Source of the DNA: Bacteroidota bacterium
GTDB lineage: Bacteria; Bacteroidota; Bacteroidia; Flavobacteriales; Flavobacteriaceae
Reading direction: 5' to 3'
Assembly (NCBI GenBank): GCA_947447375.1
Contig: CANFJB010000001.1
Coordinates: forward strand, 186,001 to 250,000
Length of the DNA: 64,000 nucleotides
Shown: positions 25,664 to 34,425 of the stretch, piece after piece
Layout: each line of letters begins with the position of its first letter
Position numbering within the stretch: position 1 is the stretch's first letter
Translations under genes and position numbers: made by a program
Notes under the pieces: model-generated
What the model was told of the DNA's origin: nothing
The model's input: the letters and a program-made list of their open reading frames with translations, nothing else
Database searches by the model: none

Positions 25664-27004
25664 CTAACGGTCAAACAATAATCTTTTTCCACGACGAATA
25701 TCTTTCACTTTAAAATTGTGATATACCAATTCGCCATTTACAAAGGTATGGGTAATTCTCGATCTAAAAGTAAAATCTTCAAATGGTGACCAACCGCATT
25801 TTGCAAAAATATTGTCTTTTTTAACGGTCCATGGCAACCCAGAATTTACAATTGCCAAATCGGCATAATAACCCACTTTTACGAAACCTCTTTTTTCAAT
25901 TTTAAAAAGAATCGCAGGATTATGCGCCATTTTTTGTACGATTTTCTCCACTGAAATTTTCCCTTGAAGATACGCCTCAAACATTGCTACCACTGCATGT
26001 TGCACCAAAGGACCTCCCGAAGGAGCCTTTAAATACGACTGTTGTTTTTCTTCCAATGTGTGCGGCGCGTGGTCGGTTGCAATAACATCAATTCTATCAT
26101 CAAGCAAAGCTTCCCAAAGTGCATTTCGGTCGTTTTCTGTTTTTACCGCAGGGTTCCATTTTATAAAATTCCCTTTGGTATCATAGTCTGCATTGGTAAA
26201 CCAAAGATGATGAATACAAACCTCAGCAGTAATTTTCTTTTGTTCCAACGGGATTTTATTGGTAAACAAATCCATTTCTTTCGCAGTCGAAAGATGGAAA
26301 ATGTGCAATCTCGCACCCGTTTTTTTCGCCAAAGAAATTGCTTTTGAAGAAGATAAATAACACGCTTCCTCGCTACGAATTAAATGGTGCGCTGAAACAG
26401 GAATATCCTCGCCATATTCGGCCTTGAATTTTTCTAAATTGTTTTTAATGGTCGTTTCATCTTCACAATGAACGGCAATTAGTAACGGCGTGCTTGAAAA
26501 AATACGCTCTAAAACTTCTTCATTATCCACTAACATATTACCGGTAGAAGAGCCTAAAAATATTTTAATTCCAGCAACATTTTTAGGATTCGTTTTTAAA
26601 ACCTCAGCTAAATTATCATTGCTAGCGCCCATCATAAAAGAATAATTTGCAAATGAATTGTTCTCTGCAATTTGGTATTTTTCTTCTAATATTTCTTGAG
26701 TTAACGCATTTGGAATAGTGTTGGGTTGCTCAATAAACGAGGTGATTCCTCCGGCAACAGCAGCACGAGATTCCGATTCGATATCGCCTTTGTGAGTCAA
26801 TCCTGGTTCTCTAAAATGAACTTGATCATCGATAGCGCCTGGAATTAAGAAATTTCCCTCGGCATCAATTATTTTACAATCGGAAGATTTTGCGCTAATG
26901 AAATCCGCAATTTCGACTATAAATTCATTTTCTATTAATACATCACCTTCAAAAATTGATCCTTCATTTACAATTTTTGCGTTTTTGATTAAAATCCTGT
27001 TCAT
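25664..27004 (-). CDS. pyrC: Dihydroorotase, class I (AllB/PyrC type)
   Basis: 446 residues of the amidohydrolase superfamily, predicted to close carbamoyl-aspartate to dihydroorotate in pyrimidine synthesis. The first metal motif reads DDQVHFREPG with Gln61 in place of the first His of the usual HxH; His63 remains. Other elements are present: IKIFLGSSTGNM, VHCED, HIFHLSTAKEM and VIATDHAPHT. The REPG and DHAPH contexts support dihydroorotase over other amidohydrolases, though the Gln weakens certainty on the metal centre. It is the middle gene of a likely operon with the glycosyltransferase (10 bases upstream) and the DUF4296 gene. Confidence 0.88.
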   Translation of the reverse strand: MNRILIKNAKIVNEGSIFEGDVLIENEFIVEIADFISAKSSDCKIIDAEGNFLIPGAIDDQVHFREPGLTHKGDIESESRAAVAGGITSFIEQPNTIPNALTQEILEEKYQIAENNSFANYSFMMGASNDNLAEVLKTNPKNVAGIKIFLGSSTGNMLVDNEEVLERIFSSTPLLIAVHCEDETTIKNNLEKFKAEYGEDIPVSAHHLIRSEEACYLSSSKAISLAKKTGARLHIFHLSTAKEMDLFTNKIPLEQKKITAEVCIHHLWFTNADYDTKGNFIKWNPAVKTENDRNALWEALLDDRIDVIATDHAPHTLEEKQQSYLKAPSGGPLVQHAVVAMFEAYLQGKISVEKIVQKMAHNPAILFKIEKRGFVKVGYYADLAIVNSGLPWTVKKDNIFAKCGWSPFEDFTFRSRITHTFVNGELVYHNFKVKDIRRGKRLLFDR

Positions 27005-27014
27005 TGTTTATTGC

Positions 27015-27737
27015 TTATAATCTATTAAATAATTGACGTATTCTTAAGGAAATAACTCCAAAAATAGCTTCTTTTATTATTGAATTACTCATTTTTGATT
27101 GCCCCATTGTTCGGTCGGTAAAAATAATTGGAACCTCAACTATTTTTAATTTTTTACAATAGGCTCTGTATTTCATTTCTATTTGGAAGGCATATCCAAT
27201 AAATTTGATTTTATCGATATTTATGGTTTCCAATACTTTTCTTCGGTAACACATAAATCCTGCGGTGGCATCATGAATTTTCATGCCGGTGATTTTTTTA
27301 ACATAATAGGAAGCAAAAAATGATAGTAATACTCGGCTTAACGGCCAGTTTACCACATTTACTCCCGTTACATATCTTGAACCAATTGCAACTTCTGCAC
27401 CTTCTTCACAAGCTTGGTATAACTTTTCTAAATCGGCTGGATTGTGAGAAAAATCGGCATCCATTTCAAATATGTAATCGTAATTTTTGTTTAAAGCCCA
27501 TTTGAACCCAAAAACATAAGCCGTTCCAAGTCCTGCTTTTTTTTCTCTATTTTCTAAAAATAATTGGTCTTTAAATTCCGATTGAAGTTCCACTACTTTC
27601 GCAGCAGTTTTATCAGGAGAATTATCGTCAACTATGAGAATATGAAAAGATTTATTCAACGAAAACACCGCTCTTATGATGGTTTCAATATTTTCAATCT
27701 CGTTATAGGTAGGAATTATAACAATACTATTACTCAT
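27015..27737 (-). CDS. Polyprenol monophosphomannose synthase-like glycosyltransferase (GT2)
   Basis: 240 residues, GT-A fold of family 2. Visible: IIPTYNEIENIE, VDDNSPDKTA, the DxD in FEMDADFSHNPADL, IGSRYVTG, and CYRRKVLETI. It should transfer a sugar from a nucleotide donor to a polyprenyl phosphate at the inner face of the membrane. No C-terminal membrane domain is present. It is the first gene of the operon with pyrC. Confidence 0.93.
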   Translation of the reverse strand: MSNSIVIIPTYNEIENIETIIRAVFSLNKSFHILIVDDNSPDKTAAKVVELQSEFKDQLFLENREKKAGLGTAYVFGFKWALNKNYDYIFEMDADFSHNPADLEKLYQACEEGAEVAIGSRYVTGVNVVNWPLSRVLLSFFASYYVKKITGMKIHDATAGFMCYRRKVLETINIDKIKFIGYAFQIEMKYRAYCKKLKIVEVPIIFTDRTMGQSKMSNSIIKEAIFGVISLRIRQLFNRL

Positions 27738-27759
27738 AATTAATCTGACAATTTCTATG

Positions 27760-27767
27760 CAAAAATA
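27760..27767 (-). promoter_or_regulatory. -7 box of the glycosyltransferase/pyrC operon
   Basis: TATTTTTG on the minus strand, 22 bases before the first start codon. Confidence 0.55.
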
Positions 27768-27829
27768 AACTTTTTATGTTTTAAGAATCATAATAATACT
27801 ATAATAAATGAAACAGTTGAAAAATTTAG

Positions 27830-27837
27830 TAATTTTG
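27830..27837 (+). promoter_or_regulatory. -7 box of the DUF4271-hemD pair
   Basis: TAATTTTG, perfect match, eight bases before the start of the DUF4271 gene; implies a nearly leaderless transcript. Confidence 0.55.
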
Positions 27838-27844
27838 CACCGTT

Positions 27845-28510
27845 ATGATGGAACATGTACTACATCCTCGAATTGTTGAAAATAAAGATTGGGCAACCGC
27901 TTTGTTTCTTTTTTCATTAGTGTTAATTGCCTTGTCAAAAACGCTTTTTGAAAACAGATTTAGTGAGTTTATTAAACTTATTGTGTCTGATAAATACATT
28001 AAAGTTTACAAAGATTCAGGGCTGATGATGAGTTGGTTTACTGTCTTTTTATTTATTGTTCAAATAGTCTCATTTTCGTTTTTTATACATTTGCTATTAA
28101 CTAGTTTTGGATATACTGTAAAAACCGATTGGATTTCATTTATTCAGGTATTTACTTTCTTAACCGTTTTCATTTTATCGAAGTACCTAATTGAAAAAAT
28201 TATAGGCACAGCATTTGATATTGAGGAATTTGTGGAACAATTTAACCTTCAAAAAGTTAGTTATCGAACATTTATTGGGCTTTTTCTACTTCCAATTAAC
28301 TGTTTTTTGTATTATAATGGTTCTATTTCACATTATTTTATTTTGTTCCTTCTTTCTATTATATTGATTGTCAATGTGTTAACTTACTTTTTGTCTATAA
28401 AAAATTATCAGGACCTACTCATTGGTAACTTATTTTATTTTATTTTGTATCTTTGCGCACTTGAAATAGCTCCCTACTATTTTATGTATTATTGGTTTAC
28501 AAAAAATTAG
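27845..28510 (+). CDS. DUF4271 integral membrane protein
   Basis: 221 residues with about six hydrophobic segments (around 16-30, 60-83, 98-118, 142-160, 164-185, 196-215). The family is restricted to Bacteroidota and lies next to hemD, as here (11 bases apart). Function unknown; the constant pairing hints at a link to haem or envelope biology. Confidence 0.9.
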   Translation: MMEHVLHPRIVENKDWATALFLFSLVLIALSKTLFENRFSEFIKLIVSDKYIKVYKDSGLMMSWFTVFLFIVQIVSFSFFIHLLLTSFGYTVKTDWISFIQVFTFLTVFILSKYLIEKIIGTAFDIEEFVEQFNLQKVSYRTFIGLFLLPINCFLYYNGSISHYFILFLLSIILIVNVLTYFLSIKNYQDLLIGNLFYFILYLCALEIAPYYFMYYWFTKN

Positions 28511-28521
28511 CATATTAGAAA

Positions 28522-29280
28522 ATGTCAAGTATGAAAGTGAAAACAATTTTGGTGTCACAACCAGAACCTAAAGTGGACAATTCCCCTTACTTTGATTTGC
28601 AACAAAAACACAAAGTAAAAATTGATTTCAGACCTTTTATTCATGTAGAAGGGGTTAATGCAAAAGAAATTAGACTTCAAAAAATTGACTTAAATAATTT
28701 CAGCGCAATCATTTTAACAAGCAAGAATTCTGTTGATCATTTCTTTAGGGTAGCTGATGAAATGCGTTATAAAATACCTGAAGGTTTAAAATACTTTTGT
28801 CAGTCGGAAGCAGTAGCTTTCTATTTGCAAAAATATGTGGTGTACAGAAAACGTAAAATCTATGTTGGTCAAAAAGATTTTATCGATTTAACTCCTTTAT
28901 TGAAAAAATACAAAGAAGAGAAATTCTTATTGCCAGCATCAGATCAATTGAATGCAGAAGCAAAAATTATATTGGATAATCTAAAAGTAAATTGGACACA
29001 AGCAGTATTTTACAAAACTGTAATGAGCGATTTAACGGATTTATCAGATGTTTATTTTGATATTTTAGCGTTTTTTAGTCCAACAGGAATAAAATCGTTA
29101 TTCAAAAATTTCCCTGATTTTAAACAAAATAATACTAGAATTGCTGTATTTGGAAGTTCTACTCAAAAAGAAGCTTTAGAACACGGACTTCGAGTAGATA
29201 TTATGGCTCCTACGCCAGAAGCACCTTCAATGACAATGGCAATTGATAAATATATTGCTAAGGCAAATAAAGAAAAATAA
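28522..29280 (+). CDS. hemD: Uroporphyrinogen-III synthase
   Basis: 252 residues; closes hydroxymethylbilane to uroporphyrinogen III in haem synthesis. The two-lobed HemD fold is seen as repeated alpha/beta units with AIILTSKNSVDHFF and FSPTGIKSLFKNFPDF plus AVFGSSTQKEA. Sequence conservation in this family is low, and these motifs with the DUF4271 neighbour give the assignment. It ends before a strong bidirectional terminator. Confidence 0.92.
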   Translation: MSSMKVKTILVSQPEPKVDNSPYFDLQQKHKVKIDFRPFIHVEGVNAKEIRLQKIDLNNFSAIILTSKNSVDHFFRVADEMRYKIPEGLKYFCQSEAVAFYLQKYVVYRKRKIYVGQKDFIDLTPLLKKYKEEKFLLPASDQLNAEAKIILDNLKVNWTQAVFYKTVMSDLTDLSDVYFDILAFFSPTGIKSLFKNFPDFKQNNTRIAVFGSSTQKEALEHGLRVDIMAPTPEAPSMTMAIDKYIAKANKEK

Positions 29281-29293
29281 TCATTCCAAACAT

Positions 29294-29328
29294 AAAAAAA
29301 GCTTTCAGTTTCCTGAAAGCTTTTTTTT
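29294..29328. terminator. Bidirectional terminator between hemD and pckA
   Basis: AAAAAAAGCTTTCAG / CTGAAAGCTTTTTTT with a TTTC loop; serves both converging genes. Confidence 0.92.
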
Positions 29329-29342
29329 GAATTAATAATCTC

Positions 29343-30968
29343 CTACAATTGTGGGCCGGCTTTAACTAGGTTTTTACCTTCCTCATTATCAGTATATTGA
29401 ATAAAGTTCTTAATGAATAGTTGTGCTAAATCACTTGCTTTGGAATCCCATTCTGAAGCATCCGAATAAGTAGTTCGAGGATCTAAAATTTCTGAATGCA
29501 CTCCTTCTAATGTAACTGGAACTTCCAAATTAAATATTGGAATAATATGACTTTCGGCTTTTTCAATTGAACCATCAAGAATTCTATCAATAATAGCGCG
29601 CGTATTTTGAATGGAAATTCTTTTTCCTGTGCCATTCCAACCCGTATTTACCATATAGGCAGTGGCGTTGTGTTGCTCCATTTTTTTAACTAATTCTTCT
29701 CCGTATTTTGTGGGATGCAAACTTAAAAACGCTTTCCCAAAACAAGCTGAAAAAGTAGGCTCTGGTTTGGTAACTCCTCTTTCTGTTCCTGCTAATTTAG
29801 CAGTGAAACCCGAAAGAAAATAGTACTTTGTTTGTTCCGGAGTTAACTTTGAAACTGGTGGCATTACCCCAAAAGCATCTGCTGTTAGAAAGATAACTTT
29901 AGAAGCATGTCCCGCTTTTGAAATGGGTTTGACAATATTGTGAATATGATCAATTGGATAAGAAACTCGAGTGTTTTGTGTTACAGAACCGTCTTTGAAA
30001 TCAATTATGCCATTTGCGTCAAGCGTAACATTTTCAAGTAAGGCATTTTTTGTAATTGCACCATAAATATCTGGTTCGTTTTCTTTACTTAAATCAATTG
30101 TTTTCGCATAACAACCGCCTTCATAATTAAAAACGCCTTCATCGTCCCAACCGTGTTCATCGTCACCTATTAATTCCCTTTTCGGATCAGTAGATAAGGT
30201 GGTTTTTCCCGTTCCAGACAACCCAAAAAAGATAGCTACATCGCCATTTTCTCCTTTATTTGCAGAACAATGCATTGAAGCAATTCCTTTCAACGGTAAA
30301 TAATAATTCATCATTGAAAACAATCCTTTTTTCATTTCTCCTCCGTACCAAGTTCCTCCTATTAATTGGATTTTCTCAGTTAAATTAAAGGCAATGTAAA
30401 CTTCGGAGTTTAAATTATGACACTTATACTCTTTGAAACTAGTTTTTGAGGCATTCATAACCACAAAATCGGGTTCGCCAAAATTTTCTAATTCCGCATC
30501 TGTTGGTCGAATGAACATATTTTTTACGAAGTGAGCTTGCCAAGCCACCTCCATTATAAATCTAACTTTTAATCTGGAATTTTCGTTAGCTCCGCAAAAA
30601 GCATCTACGACATATAGTTTTTTGCCCGAAAGTTGCTCGGTTGTAGTGTCTTTCAAAGCGTTCCAAGTATCTTGAGAAATGGCTTTGTTGTCGTTTACAG
30701 CTTTATCTGAAGCCCACCAAATGGTGTCTTTTGTAATTGCATCATTCACAATATACTTGTCTTTTGGGGAACGACCCGTAAAAACTCCTGTCATTACATT
30801 TACAGCGCCCAACTCTGATAATTGTCCTTTTTCAAATCCTTCTAAATTTGAATTTAATTCTTCATTATATAATAATTCAAATGAGGGATTATAAATTATA
30901 TTTTCGCTGTTTTTGATACCATATTTTCCCAACGAAATCGATATAGTAAATTGGCTGTAGTTGTGCAT
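29343..30968 (-). CDS. pckA: Phosphoenolpyruvate carboxykinase (ATP)
   Basis: 541 residues; converts oxaloacetate and ATP to PEP, the gateway to gluconeogenesis. It has [11 protein letters not shown], the kinase-1a P-loop [13 protein letters not shown] near 250, the metal/ATP part [15 protein letters not shown], and the C-terminal NTGWNGTG. Length and motifs are complete. It is monocistronic between a promoter box at 31000-31007 and a terminator. Confidence 0.98.
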   Translation of the reverse strand: MHNYSQFTISISLGKYGIKNSENIIYNPSFELLYNEELNSNLEGFEKGQLSELGAVNVMTGVFTGRSPKDKYIVNDAITKDTIWWASDKAVNDNKAISQDTWNALKDTTTEQLSGKKLYVVDAFCGANENSRLKVRFIMEVAWQAHFVKNMFIRPTDAELENFGEPDFVVMNASKTSFKEYKCHNLNSEVYIAFNLTEKIQLIGGTWYGGEMKKGLFSMMNYYLPLKGIASMHCSANKGENGDVAIFFGLSGTGKTTLSTDPKRELIGDDEHGWDDEGVFNYEGGCYAKTIDLSKENEPDIYGAITKNALLENVTLDANGIIDFKDGSVTQNTRVSYPIDHIHNIVKPISKAGHASKVIFLTADAFGVMPPVSKLTPEQTKYYFLSGFTAKLAGTERGVTKPEPTFSACFGKAFLSLHPTKYGEELVKKMEQHNATAYMVNTGWNGTGKRISIQNTRAIIDRILDGSIEKAESHIIPIFNLEVPVTLEGVHSEILDPRTTYSDASEWDSKASDLAQLFIKNFIQYTDNEEGKNLVKAGPQL

Positions 30969-30999
30969 AAATTTGGCTTTATGATAAATATTTATTCTA

Positions 31000-31007
31000 C
31001 AAAAGTA
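31000..31007 (-). promoter_or_regulatory. -7 box of pckA
   Basis: TACTTTTG on the minus strand, 31 bases before the start codon. Confidence 0.55.
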
Positions 31008-31045
31008 AATATTTAAATCAACCTATTTTGCATTTTTATCAATTA

Positions 31046-31432
31046 TTAAAGATTTTTTCTGTAAAAATTAACAAATAACCAAAACCAAGCGGTTAAAAAT
31101 AGCAATCCTCCAATTGGGGTTACAAATCCAAATGGTTTAAAATTGAACGGTAAGAAGTTATTTAAGGCTAAAAGATACAACGATCCTGAAAAAAGTAGAA
31201 TTCCAGACAAAGTGGCTAAATAAATAACTTTTTTTGCTGACTCAGAAATTATATTCGTAGTTCCAACAAACAATAAAAATAGCGCATGGTACATTTGGTA
31301 TCTTACACCGGTTTCAAATGTATTGAGTTCCAAAACGCCAACCATTTTCTTTAAACTATGAGCCCCAAATGCTCCAAATGCAATTGCTATAAATCCTAAA
31401 ATTGCTGCTGTTTTTATAATTTTTTTATCCAT
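31046..31432 (-). CDS. DUF423 small membrane protein
   Basis: 128 residues with four hydrophobic segments. The N-terminal phrase FGAFGAHSLKK is the DUF423 (YgdD/YwdK) signature. An inner-membrane protein of unknown function, usual length. It has its own -7 box (31454-31461). Confidence 0.93.
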   Translation of the reverse strand: MDKKIIKTAAILGFIAIAFGAFGAHSLKKMVGVLELNTFETGVRYQMYHALFLLFVGTTNIISESAKKVIYLATLSGILLFSGSLYLLALNNFLPFNFKPFGFVTPIGGLLFLTAWFWLFVNFYRKNL

Positions 31433-31453
31433 GATCTATTTTATAGGTTGATA

Positions 31454-31461
31454 CAAAAATA
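31454..31461 (-). promoter_or_regulatory. -7 box of the DUF423 gene
   Basis: TATTTTTG on the minus strand, 21 bases before the start codon. Confidence 0.5.
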
Positions 31462-31557
31462 AGCTTATATAATTTATTATTGAAAATATACTTCATTATA
31501 ACATTCAAAAAATAATTACTTTTTAAATATTATATAGTTATAAATATAACAAATTCA

Positions 31558-31565
31558 TACATTTG
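31558..31565 (+). promoter_or_regulatory. -7 box of the saccharopine dehydrogenase gene
   Basis: TACATTTG, 16 bases before the start codon, in a very AT-rich spacer. Confidence 0.55.
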
Positions 31566-31581
31566 TGTTATAAATTTAAAT

Positions 31582-32952
31582 ATGAGAAACATCTTAATCA
31601 TCGGAGCTGGACGATCTGCTTCTTCGTTAATTCAGTATTTACTAGATAAATCGGTGGATGAAAAACTGCACCTAACTATTGGAGACATCTCATTGGATTT
31701 AGCCAAAAGAAAAACCAACTCACATCCCAACGCAACAGCAATTGCCTTAGATATATTTGATGAAAATCAAAGAAAAAATCAAATTCAAAAAGCCGATATA
31801 GTCATTTCAATGTTGCCAGCACATATGCACATTGAAGTCGCAAAAGATTGTATTTTCTATAAAAAACACTTAGTTACCGCTTCCTATATTAGTGACGCAA
31901 TGCAAAGTTTAGATGCTGCGGCAAAAGAAAATAACCTTGTTTTCATGAACGAAATTGGGCTTGACCCAGGAATAGACCACATGAGCGCCATGAAAATCAT
32001 TGATGAAATTCGTGATAAAGGAGGGAAAATGATCTTGTTTGAATCGTTTTGTGGCGGATTAGTAGCCCCAGAATCAGATACCAATTTGTGGAATTATAAA
32101 TTCACTTGGGCGCCAAGAAATGTAGTTCTTGCTGGACAAGGTGGCGCAGCAAAATTCATACAAGAAGGCACTTATAAATACATTCCCTACCAAAAAGTTT
32201 TTAGTAGAACCGAGTTCATGGAAGTGGAAGGTTACGGCAGATTTGAGGCTTACGCCAATAGAGATTCGCTGAAATACAGAAGCGTTTACGGACTAGATGA
32301 CATCTTGACTTTGTACCGTGGAACCCTGAGAAGAGTTGGTTTTTCAAAAGCGTGGAATATGTTTGTTCAACTCGGAATGACTGATGATTCCTACATTATG
32401 GACGACTCCGAAACGATGAATTACCGCCAATTCACCAACTCCTTTCTGCCCTATCACCCAACAGATTCTGTGGAAATCAAATTGCGATTGAACTTAAAAA
32501 TCGATCAAGACGATGTCATGTGGGACAAATTAGTGGAATTGGATCTTTTTAATCCAAACAAAATCGTAGGATTAATAAATGCCACTCCAGCTCAAATTTT
32601 AGAGAAAATACTAAGCGATAGTTGGACGTTACAGCACGATGATAAAGACATGATTGTGATGTACCACAAATTTGGGTATGAAATCAACGGGGAAAAAAAG
32701 CAAATCGATTCCAAAATGGTTTGCGTTGGCGAAGACCAAACCTATACGGCAATGGCAAAAACCGTTGGATTACCCGTAGCTATTGCCACTTTACAAATAT
32801 TGAACGGAAAAATCACCACTCCAGGCGTACAACTCCCAATTACAAAAGAAGTCTATTTACCCATTTTAGCCGAGTTAGAAACCCTAGGCGTTGTCTTTAA
32901 AGAAGTAGAAATGCTTTATGAAGGTTACAATCCCAATAGTGTATTGAATTAA
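31582..32952 (+). CDS. Saccharopine dehydrogenase family protein
   Basis: 456 residues: N-terminal Rossmann domain (ILIIGAGRSASSLIQYL), then the Sacchrp_dh_C catalytic part (EIGLDPGIDHMSAMKIID, LYRGTLRRVGFSKAWN). The family catalyses oxidoreduction of saccharopine-like amino acid conjugates in lysine metabolism. An Lrp/AsnC regulator follows 67 bases later with its own promoter, and may respond to an amino acid of this pathway. Direction and exact substrate are not readable. Confidence 0.93.
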   Translation: MRNILIIGAGRSASSLIQYLLDKSVDEKLHLTIGDISLDLAKRKTNSHPNATAIALDIFDENQRKNQIQKADIVISMLPAHMHIEVAKDCIFYKKHLVTASYISDAMQSLDAAAKENNLVFMNEIGLDPGIDHMSAMKIIDEIRDKGGKMILFESFCGGLVAPESDTNLWNYKFTWAPRNVVLAGQGGAAKFIQEGTYKYIPYQKVFSRTEFMEVEGYGRFEAYANRDSLKYRSVYGLDDILTLYRGTLRRVGFSKAWNMFVQLGMTDDSYIMDDSETMNYRQFTNSFLPYHPTDSVEIKLRLNLKIDQDDVMWDKLVELDLFNPNKIVGLINATPAQILEKILSDSWTLQHDDKDMIVMYHKFGYEINGEKKQIDSKMVCVGEDQTYTAMAKTVGLPVAIATLQILNGKITTPGVQLPITKEVYLPILAELETLGVVFKEVEMLYEGYNPNSVLN

Positions 32953-32971
32953 TAGTTTTTTCATACTTTTG
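32944..32971 (+). promoter_or_regulatory. Promoter of the Lrp/AsnC gene
   Basis: TTG (32944-32946), 17-base spacer, TACTTTTG (32964-32971); 48 bases before the start codon. The TTG lies at the end of the upstream coding sequence. Confidence 0.6.
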
Positions 32972-33019
32972 CTTTTCAATTATAACCAAAATCATCACTT
33001 TGGTTGAAATAGAAAAGAT

Positions 33020-33490
33020 ATGAAACTCAATTCACAAACAGTAGAAATAGACGGAATCGACAAAGAAATCCTAAGAGATTTAATGGAAGATGCCCGCAAA
33101 CCAATCCTTCAAATTGCCAATAGAATCGGAATTTCGGGTGCGGCAATCCACCAAAGGTTGCGTAAATTAGAACAATCGGGAGTAATTTCAGGATCAAAAT
33201 TCACAGTCAACAACAAAGTTTTGGGCTACAGTACAATGGCATTTGTAGGAGTTTACCTCGACAAAGCCGCTCGAAATTTAGAGGCCGTAAAAGAACTTAG
33301 AAAAATTCCGGAAGTTTTAGAATGTCATTATACAACAGGAAATTGGTCAATTTTAATTAAAATTATTTGTCGTGATAACGAACATTTAATGAATCTATTA
33401 AACACTAAAATCCAAACTATAGAAGGAGTCTCAAGAACAGAAACCTTCATTTCCTTGGACCAGCAAATTGAACGACAAATACAATTGTAG
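33020..33490 (+). CDS. Lrp/AsnC family transcriptional regulator
   Basis: 156 residues. N-terminal winged HTH (IDKEILRDLMEDARKPILQI, then NRIGISGAAIHQRLRKLEQSGVI) and a C-terminal RAM ligand-binding domain (about 80-150) that forms the oligomer and binds amino acids. It probably controls itself and the neighbouring saccharopine dehydrogenase family gene; this is inference from position. Confidence 0.96.
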   Translation: MKLNSQTVEIDGIDKEILRDLMEDARKPILQIANRIGISGAAIHQRLRKLEQSGVISGSKFTVNNKVLGYSTMAFVGVYLDKAARNLEAVKELRKIPEVLECHYTTGNWSILIKIICRDNEHLMNLLNTKIQTIEGVSRTETFISLDQQIERQIQL

Positions 33491-33524
33491 GGAAGTTGAT
33501 TCGGTTATAAAGGGAAGTTAATTT

Positions 33525-33572
33525 GGTTATGCGTTGATGCGGTTATTCGTTGATGCGGTTAATCGTTGAATC
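33525..33572 (+). repeat. Three tandem 16-bp units, locus B
   Basis: GGTTATGCGTTGATGC (33525-33540), GGTTATTCGTTGATGC (33541-33556), GGTTAATCGTTGAATC (33557-33572), head to tail. A related imperfect pair starts at 33491 and 33513 (GGAAGTTGATTCGGTTAT / GGAAGTTAATTTGGTTAT). Non-coding spacer after the Lrp gene. Downstream (33590-33620) is another short repeat, ATTCGTG three times. Confidence 0.85.
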
Positions 33573-33623
33573 GGATATAAAATTTAAAAAAAATTCGTGC
33601 CGATTCGTGTAATTCGTGTAAAA

Positions 33624-33657
33624 AAATGGGGAACAGAAATAAATCTGTTCCCCATTT
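33624..33657. terminator. Terminator between the Lrp gene and the metallopeptidase gene
   Basis: AAATGGGGAACAGA / TCTGTTCCCCATTT perfect 14-bp stem with a 6-base loop between converging genes. Confidence 0.85.
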
Positions 33658-33675
33658 AATTAATTTATAAGCTAA

Positions 33676-34347
33676 TTATCGTCTGTTATTGTAAATCATG
33701 ATATAGTACAATAATGTAGCGATAGAGCCAATTGCAGCAACTACATACGTTCTTGCAGCCCATTTTAAAGCATCTTTTGCGCCAGCTTGTTCTTCGCTAG
33801 TCAGCATGTTTTTGTTTTCCAGCCAAGCTAAAGCTCTGTTACTCGCATCGTATTCAACTGGTAAAGTAATAATTGAAAACAAAGTGGTTGCAGCAAAAAG
33901 TACAATTCCAATTAATAATAAACTAGGGAATGTTTTCATCATGAAAATTCCACCAATTAATATCCATTGAACATAATTTGAAGCAATGTTTACTACTGGA
34001 ACTAATTGAGAACGAAATTCTAACCAACTGTAAGCCGTAGCATGTTGAACAGCGTGACCACATTCGTGAGCAGCAACAGCAGCCGCAGCAGCATTCCTTT
34101 GATTGTAAACCGCCTCACTTAAATTCACAGTTTTATCCGCTGGATTGTAGTGATCCGTTAAACGTCCAGGAGTAGAGATTACTGTAACATCTGTAATTCC
34201 GTGATCGGCGAGCATTTTCTCAGCGATTTCAGCACCCGACATTCCGTTATTCAACTCTAATTTTGAATATTTTTCAAACTTATTTTTCAATCGACGGCTC
34301 ACCGACCAACTGAACAACATAATTAAACCTGCTAATAATAAATACAT
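33676..34347 (-). CDS. Membrane zinc metallopeptidase (YugP/DUF2268-like family, Pfam Zn_peptidase_2)
   Basis: 223 residues with an N-terminal membrane segment (MYLLLAGLIMLFSWSVS) and two or three further hydrophobic stretches (about 125-165, 198-217). The zinc motif HECGHAVQHA (HExxH type) near 92-101 follows VAA. The family is membrane-bound and poorly characterised. Length is normal for it. Confidence 0.92.
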   Translation of the reverse strand: MYLLLAGLIMLFSWSVSRRLKNKFEKYSKLELNNGMSGAEIAEKMLADHGITDVTVISTPGRLTDHYNPADKTVNLSEAVYNQRNAAAAAVAAHECGHAVQHATAYSWLEFRSQLVPVVNIASNYVQWILIGGIFMMKTFPSLLLIGIVLFAATTLFSIITLPVEYDASNRALAWLENKNMLTSEEQAGAKDALKWAARTYVVAAIGSIATLLYYIMIYNNRR

Positions 34348-34425
34348 ACTATTTTATTTTAAAAAGATAAATTTACAAAATCTACAGCAAATTACAAGCC
34401 AAATTTTTTGGCTGTAATTTTGTCA

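Noticed and set aside
33590..33620. ATTCGTG repeated three times as a CRISPR remnant
   Set aside because: Units are too short and adjacent, without spacers; no cas gene anywhere in the window.
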